Shown: positions 23,168 through 33,545 of the stretch, piece after piece | How the letters are laid out: the number at the start of each line of letters is the position of its first letter | Numbering within the stretch: position 1 is the first letter of the stretch | Origin: Laetiporus sulphureus 93-53 | Taxonomy: Eukaryota; Basidiomycota; Agaricomycetes; Polyporales; Laetiporaceae | Direction: 5' to 3' | Assembly (NCBI RefSeq): GCF_001632365.1 | Contig: NW_024468511.1 | Coordinates: 215,452 to 275,307, forward strand | DNA: 59,856 nt | Position numbers and translations under genes: made by a program | The notes under the pieces: model-generated | Databases searched by the model: none | What the model was told of the DNA's origin: nothing | What the model saw: only the letters and a program-made list of their open reading frames with translations

Positions 23168-24906
23168 ATGCTACGTGCCGATCCTCTGTCCAGGAGGCCA
23201 GACCATGAGAGGGGGTTGGACAGCGACAATTCGAATCAAATGCTGTTAAAACCTGAATTTTTCGCTATCAATGCGATTCGACCCGCTCACGCATCTGAAG
23301 TTGATGATGCTCAACTACTGGAAAGGATCAAGAAAGCACTCACAGACGACACAATGACCAAGGATTATCGTGCACTTTTGACTACAGGACAGCACGAATT
23401 TGGGAAAAACCTCGCAGAATGGAACTTTGAGCATGGACTGCTGCTCCATCGCGGAAAGGTTTATGTCCTCAAGGATCAACAGCTATGCCTTGACCTAATA
23501 AAACTCCATCACAACACCTTACCAGCCAGACACCCCAGCAGGTTCAAGACGTTGGAGCTTATTACTCAGAATTATTGATGGCCAGGAATGTCTGTAATGG
23601 TTGAACAATACGTACAAGGTTGCGACAGTTGTCAACGCAACAAGTACTCAAGGGAAAAACCATACGGACTATTACAACCCAATGAGGTACCAGGAGGACC
23701 ATGGGAAATTGTCACAGTTGATCTTATCACTCAACTTCCTCCAGCCATGGACTTTAGGGGAGAAAAGAAGATGGCAATACTTGTCGTCGTAGACAGACTC
23801 ATGAAGCGAGCGCACTTTTATGCAACGGATGATACAGTCACATCGTCACAAGTCACTAAGGTATTTGTATTCTATAACGAAGTCTTCAAACTCCACGGAT
23901 TGCCACACCAGATTATCTCAGACAGAGGTACTCAATTTGTGAGCAAACTATTCCAGGAGTTCTGCCAGAAGCTCAGTATAAAGTCAACAATGTCTACAGC
24001 ATACCATCCCCAGACAGAAGGTCAAACAGAAAGGGTTAATCAGGTGTTGGAGCAGTACTACGAATGTATTGCAACCACAGACAGAATGATTGGGTCTATT
24101 ATCTGCCAACAGCAGAATTTTCATACAACAACCAGACCCATGAGTCCACCGCACTTTCCCCATTCTTTGTCGAATATGGCTGACATCCAAAAATGGCACC
24201 AGATATACACGAATCAATACATCACCCTTCATTGGAACATCTATTCGCTCACCGATCTGAGGCACAAGAACAGGCAAAGGCAGCATTGGAAGTTTCAGCT
24301 TCACGGATGAAATGGTACTTCGACGAGAAAAAGGGAGAAATCCCATTCAAAGTCGGAGACCTAGTACTACTCAAGGGAAAGGATCTCAGAGTAAAAGTCA
24401 AGTCCACGAAGCTAGGCACACAAAACTTCGGACCTTACAAAGTACTTCAGAAGCTAGGCCCAGTCACATTCAAACTGAAACTGCCTAAGCAAATGAAGGT
24501 CCACCCGGTCTTCCATGCTAGCAAGTTGATCATGTATCATCAAAACATGGTCACACACCGTGAACCCCCAAAGCCCCAGCTATAGAAATCGAAGGAGAAC
24601 CAGAATTCGAAGTTGAAGAAATACTAGATTCGAAGGTCGTAAGGGGAAGGGTCCAATACCTCGTCAAATGGAAAGGCTATGACCATTCCGACAACACATG
24701 GGAACCCCGAACAAATCTTACCAACGCCGATGAGCTTCTTCAAGAATTCCACCAGCAACACCCAGATGCAGCCAAAGCACCAATCAGGGTCATCACTTTT
24801 GGTGGAAAACGCTTCGAATTATCCTCATATGAAGTTGCACCGATCTTCACACACAGAATCAATATGTCCGACCATCCGAACGAGTTCTTCCTATATCATA
24901 AAATGA
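23168..24906 (+). pseudogene. Gypsy integrase and chromodomain, copy C
   Basis: The zinc-binding H2C2 part lies at 23168-23640 with a TGA at 23577-23579, where copy A reads TGG. The integrase core is at 23640-24050 ([27 protein letters not shown]). A one-base difference near 24060 shifts the frame, and the rest of integrase resumes at 24193. Loss of one C near 24574 shifts again before the chromodomain ([26 protein letters not shown], about 24607-24720). Copy A is intact at the last two of these places, which shows the ancestral layout was one continuous frame. Confidence 0.88.
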
Positions 24907-24940
24907 CAGATCTCACCAAATCACCGAAGAAATCCTCAAA

Positions 24941-25304
24941 TGAAGCAGCAGGATGGGATATTTATGCAGCAGAAAGGCATGAAATCCCTCCGCAGACATG
25001 AGCTGTGGTAGAAACGGGAGTTGAAATCAGCCCCCCCAAACATACCTATACATGAATAGCTCCACGCAGCAGACTGGCTGCATGAGGAATTGACGTGGGC
25101 GCAGGAGTCGTTGATCCAGACTACACGGGAGAACTCAAGGTCGTACTGATCAACACAACAGATTTCGTATTTTCGGTAAAGCTGGGAGACAGGATAGCCC
25201 AAATAATGTTCGAATATTATGCAGAAGGGCTTTCCTCCAGAAGCTATCAACCGTTGTGTGCAACTAGAAGGGAAAATAAAGGTTTTGGCTCCTCAGGACA
25301 ATGA
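24941..25304 (+). pseudogene. dUTPase-like domain at the pol C-terminus, copy C
   Basis: All five motifs of trimeric dUTPase are readable in one frame: [10 protein letters not shown] (1), IAPRSRLAA (2), GVVDPDYTGELKVVLIN (3), LGDRIAQIMFE (4) and ENKGFGSSG (5). The frame continues from the chromodomain through a linker of roughly 65 residues. Only three TGA codons interrupt it, at about 25000, 25053 and 25080; all three sit where CGA (Arg) would restore the family pattern, consistent with CpG-to-TpG change. Stop at 25302-25304, then the polypurine tract (25311-25322) and the LTR. The domain would limit uracil in cDNA. Assignment rests on motif order, spacing and presence in both copies. Confidence 0.82.
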
Positions 25305-25466
25305 GCCTTGAGAAGGGGGTAGTGTCACAGAGTTTCACCACAAAGTCCACACGTGACTTCTCTCACACCACAGATCACGTGCTTCACCAATATCTCATGC
25401 CACTCAGCCACAGACACGATGCGTAAAGATCAGGTGATAGTCCACATCACATGTTATGGTCCAGAC

Positions 25467-26175
25467 TGTCACGAAGACCCAATATTAGGTGAAGTCCGAA
25501 AGGTCTTACTTGCTTATGTTGGATGAAGCGAAGTGACGGAGATCGCAGACTATAAGAGGTGTACTGGACTTGTAGGGGAAGTCGCAGTAACAGTCAAGTG
25601 TATCAAGTATTGACGAAGGTAGATAAGTCTGGGGGTGTAAACCCAGACGAGCTCAGTATATATACAAGCAGGGTCAGACCCCTGATACACTGTCTACCGG
25701 GACCATGGGCACACCTACAGTGGGTCCATGTGAACGGTGACTCAGCACACATTCTAAAAATAGGTGAAGCTCAGTGTTACCTGCGAGCTATCTTGAGATA
25801 AGCCAATAGCATTAATCTACGAAGTCATACGAGGCTATTATGAGACCTTGCCATGCGGCTACAGAGTCAGCTGGCGATGCCTGCTGATCATAACTACTCT
25901 AATTATAGGACCACCTTCCCAGGTAGTGGAGCTCCGTGTCTCACGGTGTTGTAGGAGCTTATTCTATTGGTGGATAAGCGACCAGATCTTGTATCTTCGG
26001 ATATGGCGCCTTATCTTTTAGGCAAAATAGTAAGTACCTTATCTATGACGTATGAGGTTTGGGCCTTTAGCACGTGATATGTGCACTTCAAGATATACAC
26101 GTGAGTGAGCATGTGAGTAGTCACGTGATCATGAAGCGAGCAATAAATGAATGTGGAATATTACAGTTTGTGACA
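25467..26175 (+). repeat. Solo family-C LTR with 5-bp target duplication
   Basis: 709 bases, TGTCACGAAG ... CAGTTTGTGACA, flanked by CAGAC at 25462-25466 and 26176-26180. It interrupts the family-A LTR. It is not similar to families A or B beyond the TGTCAC/GTGACA tips. CACGTG palindromes are at 26071-26076, 26098-26103 and 26122-26127. Orientation is nominal since no internal region is present. Confidence 0.88.
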
Positions 26176-26739
26176 CAGACCTGCGGATGATATGGTCGGA
26201 CCTGTCTATTCCAGGATACAATAGAGGCACCCATTTGGGAACAAAGGGAACAAGGACTATTATTATGCATCAGCCTTCCGCTTCCTATTAGTTTAGCCAA
26301 AAGCCTAGATAGGCACGATATTCACACCGGAGAACAAAAGGGTAACCAATATAGGCACGATGTGCACACGCAGTACTGCGGCAACCATCGATCTTCCCAC
26401 TTATTGTTCTACTTCCGAACATCCTATTGTTTCATGTACGGCCATTAGCTTATACCCGTAGATAGGTAGCTTAGGTAAGATAGCCCACTGTACATGTATA
26501 TAGGACCAGCCATGTAGAGGACGAAACTTCAGATTGTTTCTCCTCGTCTACCATCTGTAGCACCCACTGAGCTTACCAGCTCCTTGATATATCTCTCACC
26601 CTTTCCTGCACCAGCCACATCGACTAGTAAGTCTCAGGCTCTTGCACCACATAGAGTTCAGGGGGATTCATTGAGATCAGGGGGATCAGGGCAGCACGTT
26701 CCACGTGACTGCCCCTTTTTAGTCTTTTTGATCTCTTGT

Positions 26740-27735
26740 TGTCACAGTATTAAGTGGCACCTTTCTTTTTTGCACCATTAAAGTCCTCATTTGAGTGGTT
26801 ATTCGGACGCCAACCTTCATATTGGTCTCGCAACGTGGATACTTAGACAAACAGCACAATGCCACCACATACATCACGGACATGACTGTGTTTACCACAT
26901 GACCACCAAGCGCCCATGATTCAGCCACCCAGTCACGTGACACTGGCCACTTGCCCTATTTGGAAGATGTCAGAAGTTGGTCACGTGACACCAGATCACT
27001 TGCCCAGAAAGGAACTCATTGGACCATCAAGCTAGCAAGCACCCAATTCGCCACTCAAGATAGTGGCACCACTTTGCTGCCTAAACCAATAGGCAGATAC
27101 CACAACAGAGGATCCCCCTACCAACCGGCATACAGTATAGCCAGGTACAGGATAGGCTAGATCTTCTCACAACCCTATCCAGATGAAGACTGATCGTCAC
27201 ACTCATTGTTCTGAGTTTGGACAGATCCTCTCATCTGATGTTGCAACCGTTGTGATATGCTCTGTTGGCCATCACCCATTGGCCCCTGAACAGTGGGCCC
27301 ACTTACAGGCATTTATCTCATTGGATTAGATAGGATTACCTCGGCGTATCCACGGCCATTATAGATAGTTGCTATGACGAAGTCCAGAACCATTACCAGT
27401 TCTGGCAATATGTTCACATGTAGACAGGACAGGACCCCAGTAGGTACACCATAGTTAGGGTGCCCAGGGTCCACCCCTACATGTATATAAGCCCATGAGG
27501 ATCTAAGGGAAAACCTTAGATTCATTATCCTATTGCATGCGGCCTAAAAAGCCAATTCACCCCCTAGTTGTGAGCATAAGGCTAAGGGCCCTTTGAGCCC
27601 CTTTTCCAGACTGCATACCACTGCACACATCCTCAGCCTAGCCCTTGTGGCAGGCTTTTTATGTGAGATCATTTGTGCAGGTCACAAAAGCAGACTTGCC
27701 CTTAATTGGGTTAAGTGCTTTGGTGCTTTGTGACA
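26740..27735 (-). repeat. Solo family-B LTR, inverted, with 5-bp duplication
   Basis: 996 bases, reading on the plus strand TGTCACAGTATTAAG ... GCTTTGTGACA, flanked by CTTGT at 26735-26739 and 27736-27740. It is the reverse complement of the copies at 1-535 and 11545-12459. It interrupts the last 17 bases of the family-A 3' LTR. Confidence 0.92.
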
Positions 27736-27757
27736 CTTGTCCAGTGGTACCGTGACA

Positions 27758-29531
27758 CCTTGCCACAACGATTCTAAAAGAAAGTCATCGCATTGCTGTC
27801 GGCACAACAGATGGCCACGCTGTTGCTTTGTGTGAGCTGAAGCAATGAGGACACCAAATGTATCACAGATGTGAGCAAAGAATGTGAACTCACTGATAAG
27901 TGTCCATGACTTTGCATGCCATGGAGAACTTTCGCTTTGAGCGAAACCGTCAGACATAGCTATCTCAGCAGTCAACACCATTGAGACATGGACGCGTCAA
28001 TCTTAGTGGGAGATCCATCGAACAGTCCTAGCGGTCAACACCGCCAGGCTGTATGTGAATTGAAATCGAACTTCTTTGCGTGCAACGTAACATTTCATTT
28101 TTGTCTATGCATACGAGTAATAATCTCTCCAGCATCATGGTTACGATTATCGACAATCCCATGCCCGTGATAGCTACGAAGATTGGCCACGCCTTGGCCA
28201 TCTTTGAGTTGAATGGTGGGATGATCGCGCGCTCTACGACCAGTCAGCATCCCACTGAGCAACCGATGATCAGCTTTTGAGCGACCGCAAAATCAGCCGA
28301 TGAGCAGGAAATCGAACAACATTTGAGCTTTAGTTCCAGCAAACATGAGAGCGAACATTACTGCAGTTCCCATAGTTTTTCTCTCGGTGGACAGTTCGAA
28401 CCTTAACCCAAGACAACAATTAAGATTTTATCATTGATTTTACCGAGGATACCATTTCTATCCTAAGTCAGTTTGCCTTTTCTGATATTGTTTCTGCTGC
28501 CAACCTGGCTGAGCTGTTGAATTATCAGCCAAATTAGAAGAGTTAATAAGATAAGAACTGTGCTATCAAGTCCTATCTAGGAAAACAGCTGAGATGTCCT
28601 CCAAGAGATATTATCGTAGAACATTTCATATGTTTATTCAAATTCTGTCACTACTTTTATCCCGGATCAAATGACAAAACTCCCGACATGGGAGGAGCCT
28701 GACCATATACTAGATATCGATCGATTATCATCGATATCTGTTTTTGGTCTGCTACGGAGACTAATCGTAGATCACTACCTTTGACGACTTGTACTTTGGC
28801 AGATGCAATCTTGCCATGATACCTCCAGCAACTGCCATGGATCACATTTATCACGTCTGCTGACCTGCTATCAGCTGTGCTCATGACGCATTTACCACAA
28901 TGATATCCTGTCCTGAACAGCTGCTCTATTCCAGGACACCCTATCACCTCGGCCCTGCACGCTTATCTCCAATTTGCTCGTCACCCTGCACGTTGCAGAG
29001 CTGGATACAGATCGTGCGCTATATTTCGGCCTTCGATATCCGGGTGAGAGTGTGTGGCGGTCAGTCGCTACGCATTGGCTCCGCTCACATCCGTCGCGGG
29101 ACCGAGGCGAGAAGATCAGAACGTGACGTGCACTAGTATACTACTACTATGCTTCAGTTCAAGGCAAGCGCGCTTTTGGTCCCAGCGCTCTGTACTGTGC
29201 ATCGCAGCACTGAGACACTCGGACGTGCACGATCAATCATCGATCCTCATGCAGCGCAAGTCTAAATCTACATGCGCAGTGCACAGTGGCCCCTGCATGC
29301 ACAGTTAGGTTAGGTAATGATGCTGCGGGGACACTCGTACGGGCATCCAGTACTCCAGCTTGCACCCAAGGCACAGTGTTGCAGATGCCACCAGAGTCGG
29401 CTCCCGCGCCCCCTTGACTCATACATGTTTTATTGGTACTGCGCATGCGCAATCGAGTCAGATCAGATACCAGACCCTGGTCGCACCGCCTCTGAATTTT
29501 CGGCAGTATTAGTGCGGCTTGGTCATGACGA
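27758..29531. other. Transposon flank and intergenic sequence without a clear gene
   Basis: The first bases continue the sequence interrupted at 17827. An open minus-strand stretch at 28947-28657 (97 codons, containing YHCGKC and VYGQAPPMSGVLS) looks more protein-like than its surroundings, but I recognise no family and there is no supporting exon. A near-perfect hairpin (GATATCGAT / ATCGATATC, 28713-28721 and 28730-28738) lies inside it. Otherwise nothing is supported. Confidence 0.4.
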
Positions 29532-29538
29532 TATATAA
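29532..29538 (+). promoter_or_regulatory. TATA box of the small Ser/Thr-rich gene
   Basis: TATATAA lies 95 bases before the ATG at 29633. Position and sequence fit a core promoter; there is no experimental support. Confidence 0.45.
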
Positions 29539-29632
29539 TGTGAATCGACAATATTTTGCCACTCCCAGTACATTGTATCCGACCCATATTCAATTGAAAG
29601 GATAGCCTCTTAAACAATTGACAGCTCACAAG

Positions 29633-30026
29633 ATGTCTACATGCCCGTCTACTCCGTCATCCTCCGCGATTTCACTGGCACCCTCCGAGGCGACCACGGC
29701 TTCGACAAACTCGACAGCTACCTTGCTGCCGCACAAAGTAAGTGACGGTCCAGTCACAGAAGAGCTACGGCTGATTGCTGTGCCATCAGCAGAGTAATGG
29801 CGCGAGCAGCTCTATTCCTTCAAAATCCACGTCAACACCAAAGATATTTGAGGATGGCTTGGTATCCTTGACAGCTTCATATGGATTCGGCGGCATGGCG
29901 CCTATGCAGCCGCCAAAGAAAGAGACGAAGAAGAAGGCTGACACCGCACCCGCGGCGGGGAGCTCATCTGACACCCGGTCTTCATCTTCCAGTTACAAGT
30001 TCAAGTCGTGGTTCACATCAAAATAA
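29633..30026 (+). CDS. Small Ser/Thr-rich hypothetical protein
   Basis: Two exons: 29633-29737 (35 codons, phase 0) and 29790-30026 (or from 29793), joined across an intron with GTAAGT donor and CAG acceptor. The product is about 113 residues: a Ser/Thr/Ala-rich N-terminal half, a central GLVSLTASYGFGGMAP stretch, a Lys-rich patch (PPKKETKKKA) and a Ser-rich, basic end (SYKFKSWFTSK). There is no signal peptide or membrane segment. I do not recognise a family; the good splice sites and the upstream TATA box argue for a real gene. Confidence 0.6.
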
Positions 30027-30566
30027 AGTGCTTGCCACAGATTCTTTTAGTCATTGGTGCGTATTACGCACCTTGAACTGATACATTGATTAAGTTTGAC
30101 GCACATTCAGGTTGTATCCTTTATTTATATGAGCCGCTTGCCGATACAAGACCCGAGATCTCCCAGTGATGCTGAGGCGTTCGCAATTGAAGTTGCCCAG
30201 TTTACGTTCGCAAATCAATAATCTTCCATTCATACGACACGTTCCAGATATTTATTAATATCAATCGTCATGCACATATTGATTGTGTAATATACTACAT
30301 ACGTATTTTTATGCTGAATGTTGACACTGGCCATATACGCATCGGACAGAAACTGAGCGCCTGATTTAAGGTTCGGAGATGCTCACATGACCTGATTGGC
30401 AGGAGCGCCTCTGTTTTGCGTTCACAGCTCTTGCCGTTACTCTCCGCAACTACGTTTGCCTGTCTCTCTTTGGTGATCCGAACCATTTGACTGTCTATCT
30501 GGCTTATTTCCGGCAAGAGGGTATCTTAAATCGTTTGGGCCATAAAGTGGCTAGAGTTAGGACAGC
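30027..30566. other. Intergenic, nothing recognised
   Basis: AT-rich spacer between the small protein and Msp1. No gene, repeat or RNA is visible. It presumably holds the 3' end of one gene and the promoter of the other. Confidence 0.5.
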
Positions 30567-32098
30567 ATGACAATCTCAGCAGGCACGAAACGAGCCATTC
30601 TTGATAGTGAGCAGAAGTCCGACTTCCGACTTTTATATTTTCTGATGCATGCTCACGCAGTCACACTGTTCCTGGTGTCTCAAGTGCGTATATGCCTTTC
30701 TGCGTCTTCTGGCATTGTTGAACATGAGATGCAAGGCAGCCTTATATTACACGGTGCGGGTACGTCTTGCTTGACTGCACTATGGGCCTCGCGGCAACCA
30801 GTGTTAACGATCGTTCTGTAGTGGCTAATGGATGGCATGATTCCGGGAGAAAAGAAGGAGGTTAAGCCTAAGAGCTTGAAAGCGTTGGAGAAGCTCGGAC
30901 ATAGGGATCTGAAGCTGGACGAGTACGAAAGTGCGCGCTCCTGAAGTGTCTCACATAGCATTTCCAGAAAGCTGACATGCCTTCCCTTTTTTCAGAGCAG
31001 ATTGCATCTGAAGTCATACACCCAGATGACATCGATGTTTCCTTCAAAGGTGCGTAACAATACTGTACAAGCGCCGCGTTGATTGTAACGCGGACACAGA
31101 CGTCGGTGGCCTGGAGCCCATAATCTCTTCCCTCCGCGAGTCCGTCATCTACCCGCTCGTGTACCCGCACCTCTTCAACTCCTCCTCATTACTCGGGGCG
31201 CCCAAGGGCGTGCTGCTCTTCGGCCCGCCGGGATGCGGAAAGACGATGCTCGCGAAGGCGCTCGCCAAGGAGTCGGGCGCGACGTTCATCAACATCGCGG
31301 CATCGGTGCTGACGAATAAGTGGTACGGCGAGTCGAACAAACTCGTTGCGGCGCTGTTTTCGCTCGCGCGCAAGGTGCAGCCGAGCATCGTGTTTATTGA
31401 TGAGATTGACTCGTTCTTGAGAGAGAGGACGAAGGGTGATCATGAGGTGACGGGGATGATGAAGGCAGAGTTCATGACGTGCGTGATCTCCTTCCCATCT
31501 CATTTCGCATATTCTGAATGACGTGTCTGTCTGTCTGTTGACGCCAGTTTGTGGGATGGCCTGTTGTCCAGTACAAACCGCATATTGGTCCTCGGGGCAA
31601 CTAACCGACCAAATGATATCGACTCCGCAATCCTTCGTCGTATGCCGAAGCGATTTTCTGTCGGTCTTCCTGACATCGAGCAACGACAGAAAATCCTCAC
31701 CCTGGTACTTGGCTGATGATTCTCGCGCGACTTCTTTATCTAACCCCACGTCCTATCTGTGACAGATGCTGAAAGACACAGAATTAGACGACTCGTTGTC
31801 CATTCACAAGCTTGCCGAAGAGACGGAAGGGCTTTCAGGATCCGACTTGAAGGAGCTGTGTCGAAGCGCCGCAATGCTGCCGATGCGCGAGTTTATCCGC
31901 GAGGCGGGAGGTGATCATGATATGCTTTCGCGCAGTCAAGAAGAGGTGCGCCACGGTGTTGTTTCTCTTTATGTATGCGAGATTGACAAGCATGCGGACT
32001 AGGACTTCAAGCTACGACCGCTTACGCTCGATGATTTCTTCCAGTCTGACGGCACGAACGGGCTGCCACCGAGTAACCCTCTCGATGATATTTCCTAG
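30567..32098 (+). CDS. MSP1: Msp1/ATAD1-type AAA ATPase of the mitochondrial outer membrane
   Basis: Msp1 pulls mislocalised tail-anchored and stalled proteins out of the outer mitochondrial membrane. Eight exons read through: 30567-30683, 30736-30759 (24 nt), 30822-30930, 30996-31049, 31100-31478, 31548-31704, 31766-31945, 32003-32098, all with matching phases. The N-terminus has one hydrophobic stretch ([23 protein letters not shown], split by intron 1), then the linker ending [12 protein letters not shown]. The AAA core shows Walker A GPPGCGKT, the pore-loop KWYGES, Walker B IVFIDEID, sensor GATNRP and arginine finger ILRRMPKRF. Length (about 370 residues) fits the family. The first two exons are my best reading; the rest is firm. 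Confidence 0.9.
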
Positions 32099-32281
32099 TC
32101 TATGGAGGATCATGTGTTATAGAACGTGGTATGTCCCTGATTGTATACTATAATGCATTGCAGTTTAGACAAATCGATCGATGCATGTGTAACCACCACT
32201 CTGTTTTGTTGTTGTCTTGAGAGCCAATCATTGTAGAGACTTTGCGTCAACGTCTTCCGAAGCATCTCAAATGCATCGATA

Positions 32282-32525
32282 CACGGCAGACATGACGCGA
32301 TTTATAAATATGGAAAATCGTGTGGGAATGTCGGCTGATGTCTTACATTTGTGGCAAAGCTTTGCCAATTCAGCATTTAAACGGCAAATAGTGCACATTC
32401 ACAGCCAAAGTGAAACATTTTCAACATGAAATGCCATGGTTGCAAATGTTTGTCGCATGTGTAAGAAATCAGTCGACATTCACACACAATTTCCCACATT
32501 GATAAATCGCATCATGTCTGCCGTG
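32282..32525. mobile_element. Short foldback/MITE element, family shared with 51.4 kb
   Basis: 244 bases with long imperfect terminal inverted repeats. The left end CACGGCAGACATGACGCGAT is mirrored by the right end, whose complement reads CACGGCAGACATGATGCGAT. Similarity continues inward for about 75 bases per arm. The termini closely match those of the larger element at 51415-51979. No coding capacity. Flanks read ..CGATA and ATAGT.., so the duplication is unclear. It lies 183 bases after the MSP1 stop. Confidence 0.7.
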
Positions 32526-33479
32526 ATAGTAAGTTTTGGACGGCTCACGGTATACATAATTCCTCTTTCTGTAATTTTGTCGTGAGCTTTTTCGCTTAAT
32601 TTGACAGCACGCCTGCTCATTTTGGTGAATTTCTTTTTACAAGCTATCCATTCAAATTTCGTCCCCGCGGCGCCTTCGCCCAGAAAGCTATATTATGCCA
32701 GCACTGCATCTCTAACGACTCAATCTCTCTTACCATTCTTCGAACGATGCCGGACGCCTCTCCTCGTAATTCTGTGGCATCCATTCACCTGATATATGGC
32801 GCAATGGGGTTCCTGCTCGAAATAGACTGCGCATCAACACGTTTTCAATGTCATCTCAAAAAGCTGAATATATGCTTCCTGAACGGTGTGGATGAGTTGC
32901 CGCCTTAAACTGCACTCGACTTTCCAGCCACCCCACTATTATAATCGGCTCTAAATGGTGTGCGCTTGCTTCCATGGTTGGCAGTTTATGTGCCTTGACA
33001 CCTATTTAGGAGCATTGTACATCTACTCGCTCCTTGCGATGTCAACCGTGCATGCTTTCCGTTCTACTTTTACTCGACGCGTGCCCGAGCGCTTGTGCGA
33101 CGCTCGCAGGCGCTGGTCATCCTCACGGTCAGGGTCGTCAGACATCTCTCGTGATCAATATCAGCGTCAGTCGGACTCAGTCCCTTTTGCTTTACACTCG
33201 GCGACACTACACCTTGTCCTCTTTCACTATTACTGCTGTCTTTAGGCCAGCAGCTGGGAATCCTCCGTGGACTGCGGAGTTCTGTAACACCGCATCAGGT
33301 TCTCGTCGGGAAATGCATTCCTCGTGCTGCACCAACATGCTTCCAGGTCAGGAGACCTCTCTAATGCCGGCAATATTGTTCCTAGTGACGTGCACGGCCG
33401 CTTGCTTCTCAGCCGAGACGTCGTCAGCCCTGTCTCAGGGACTTCGACAGAATGGCGCTTCGGCTGACGTTCCACTTCG
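32526..33479. other. Intergenic region upstream of trehalase
   Basis: About 950 bases without a supported gene. A 150-codon open frame (33034-33486) is present but has no recognisable content and ends in the trehalase promoter; I treat it as chance. Confidence 0.45.
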
Positions 33480-33486
33480 TATATAA
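33480..33486 (+). promoter_or_regulatory. TATA box of the trehalase gene
   Basis: TATATAA, 66 bases before the ATG at 33546, giving a short predicted 5' UTR of about 30-35 bases. Confidence 0.55.
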
Positions 33487-33545
33487 GCCCTGAGACGAGG
33501 GGGCGCTGGCGACGTACGGCCACTGAGAAGAAAGCGAAGTCAAAG

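Larger units (their letters stand above)
17828..27757 (+). mobile_element. Complete Ty3/Gypsy chromovirus with dUTPase-like domain, copy C
   Basis: Both LTRs, a primer-binding site, gag, protease, RT-RNase H, integrase, chromodomain, dUTPase-like domain and polypurine tract are present in order. The target duplication CCTTG is at 17823-17827 and 27758-27762. After removing the two nested LTRs and their duplications, the 3' LTR is 720 bases, exactly the length of the 5' LTR. By eye, the first 144 bases of the two LTRs differ at about six positions, so the insertion is not recent. Several in-frame stops and base-loss frameshifts make it non-autonomous. Confidence 0.93.
25323..27757 (+). repeat. 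3' LTR, family A, split by two younger LTRs
   Basis: The LTR is in three pieces: 25323-25466, 26181-26739 and 27741-27757 (CCAGTGGTACCGTGACA). With the insertions and their second duplication copies removed it is 720 bases, equal to the 5' LTR. Immediately 3' is the host duplication CCTTG. Confidence 0.92.

Noticed and set aside
33034..33486. 150-codon open frame before trehalase
   Set aside because: No recognisable content, runs into the trehalase TATA box, and has no splice context; likely chance.
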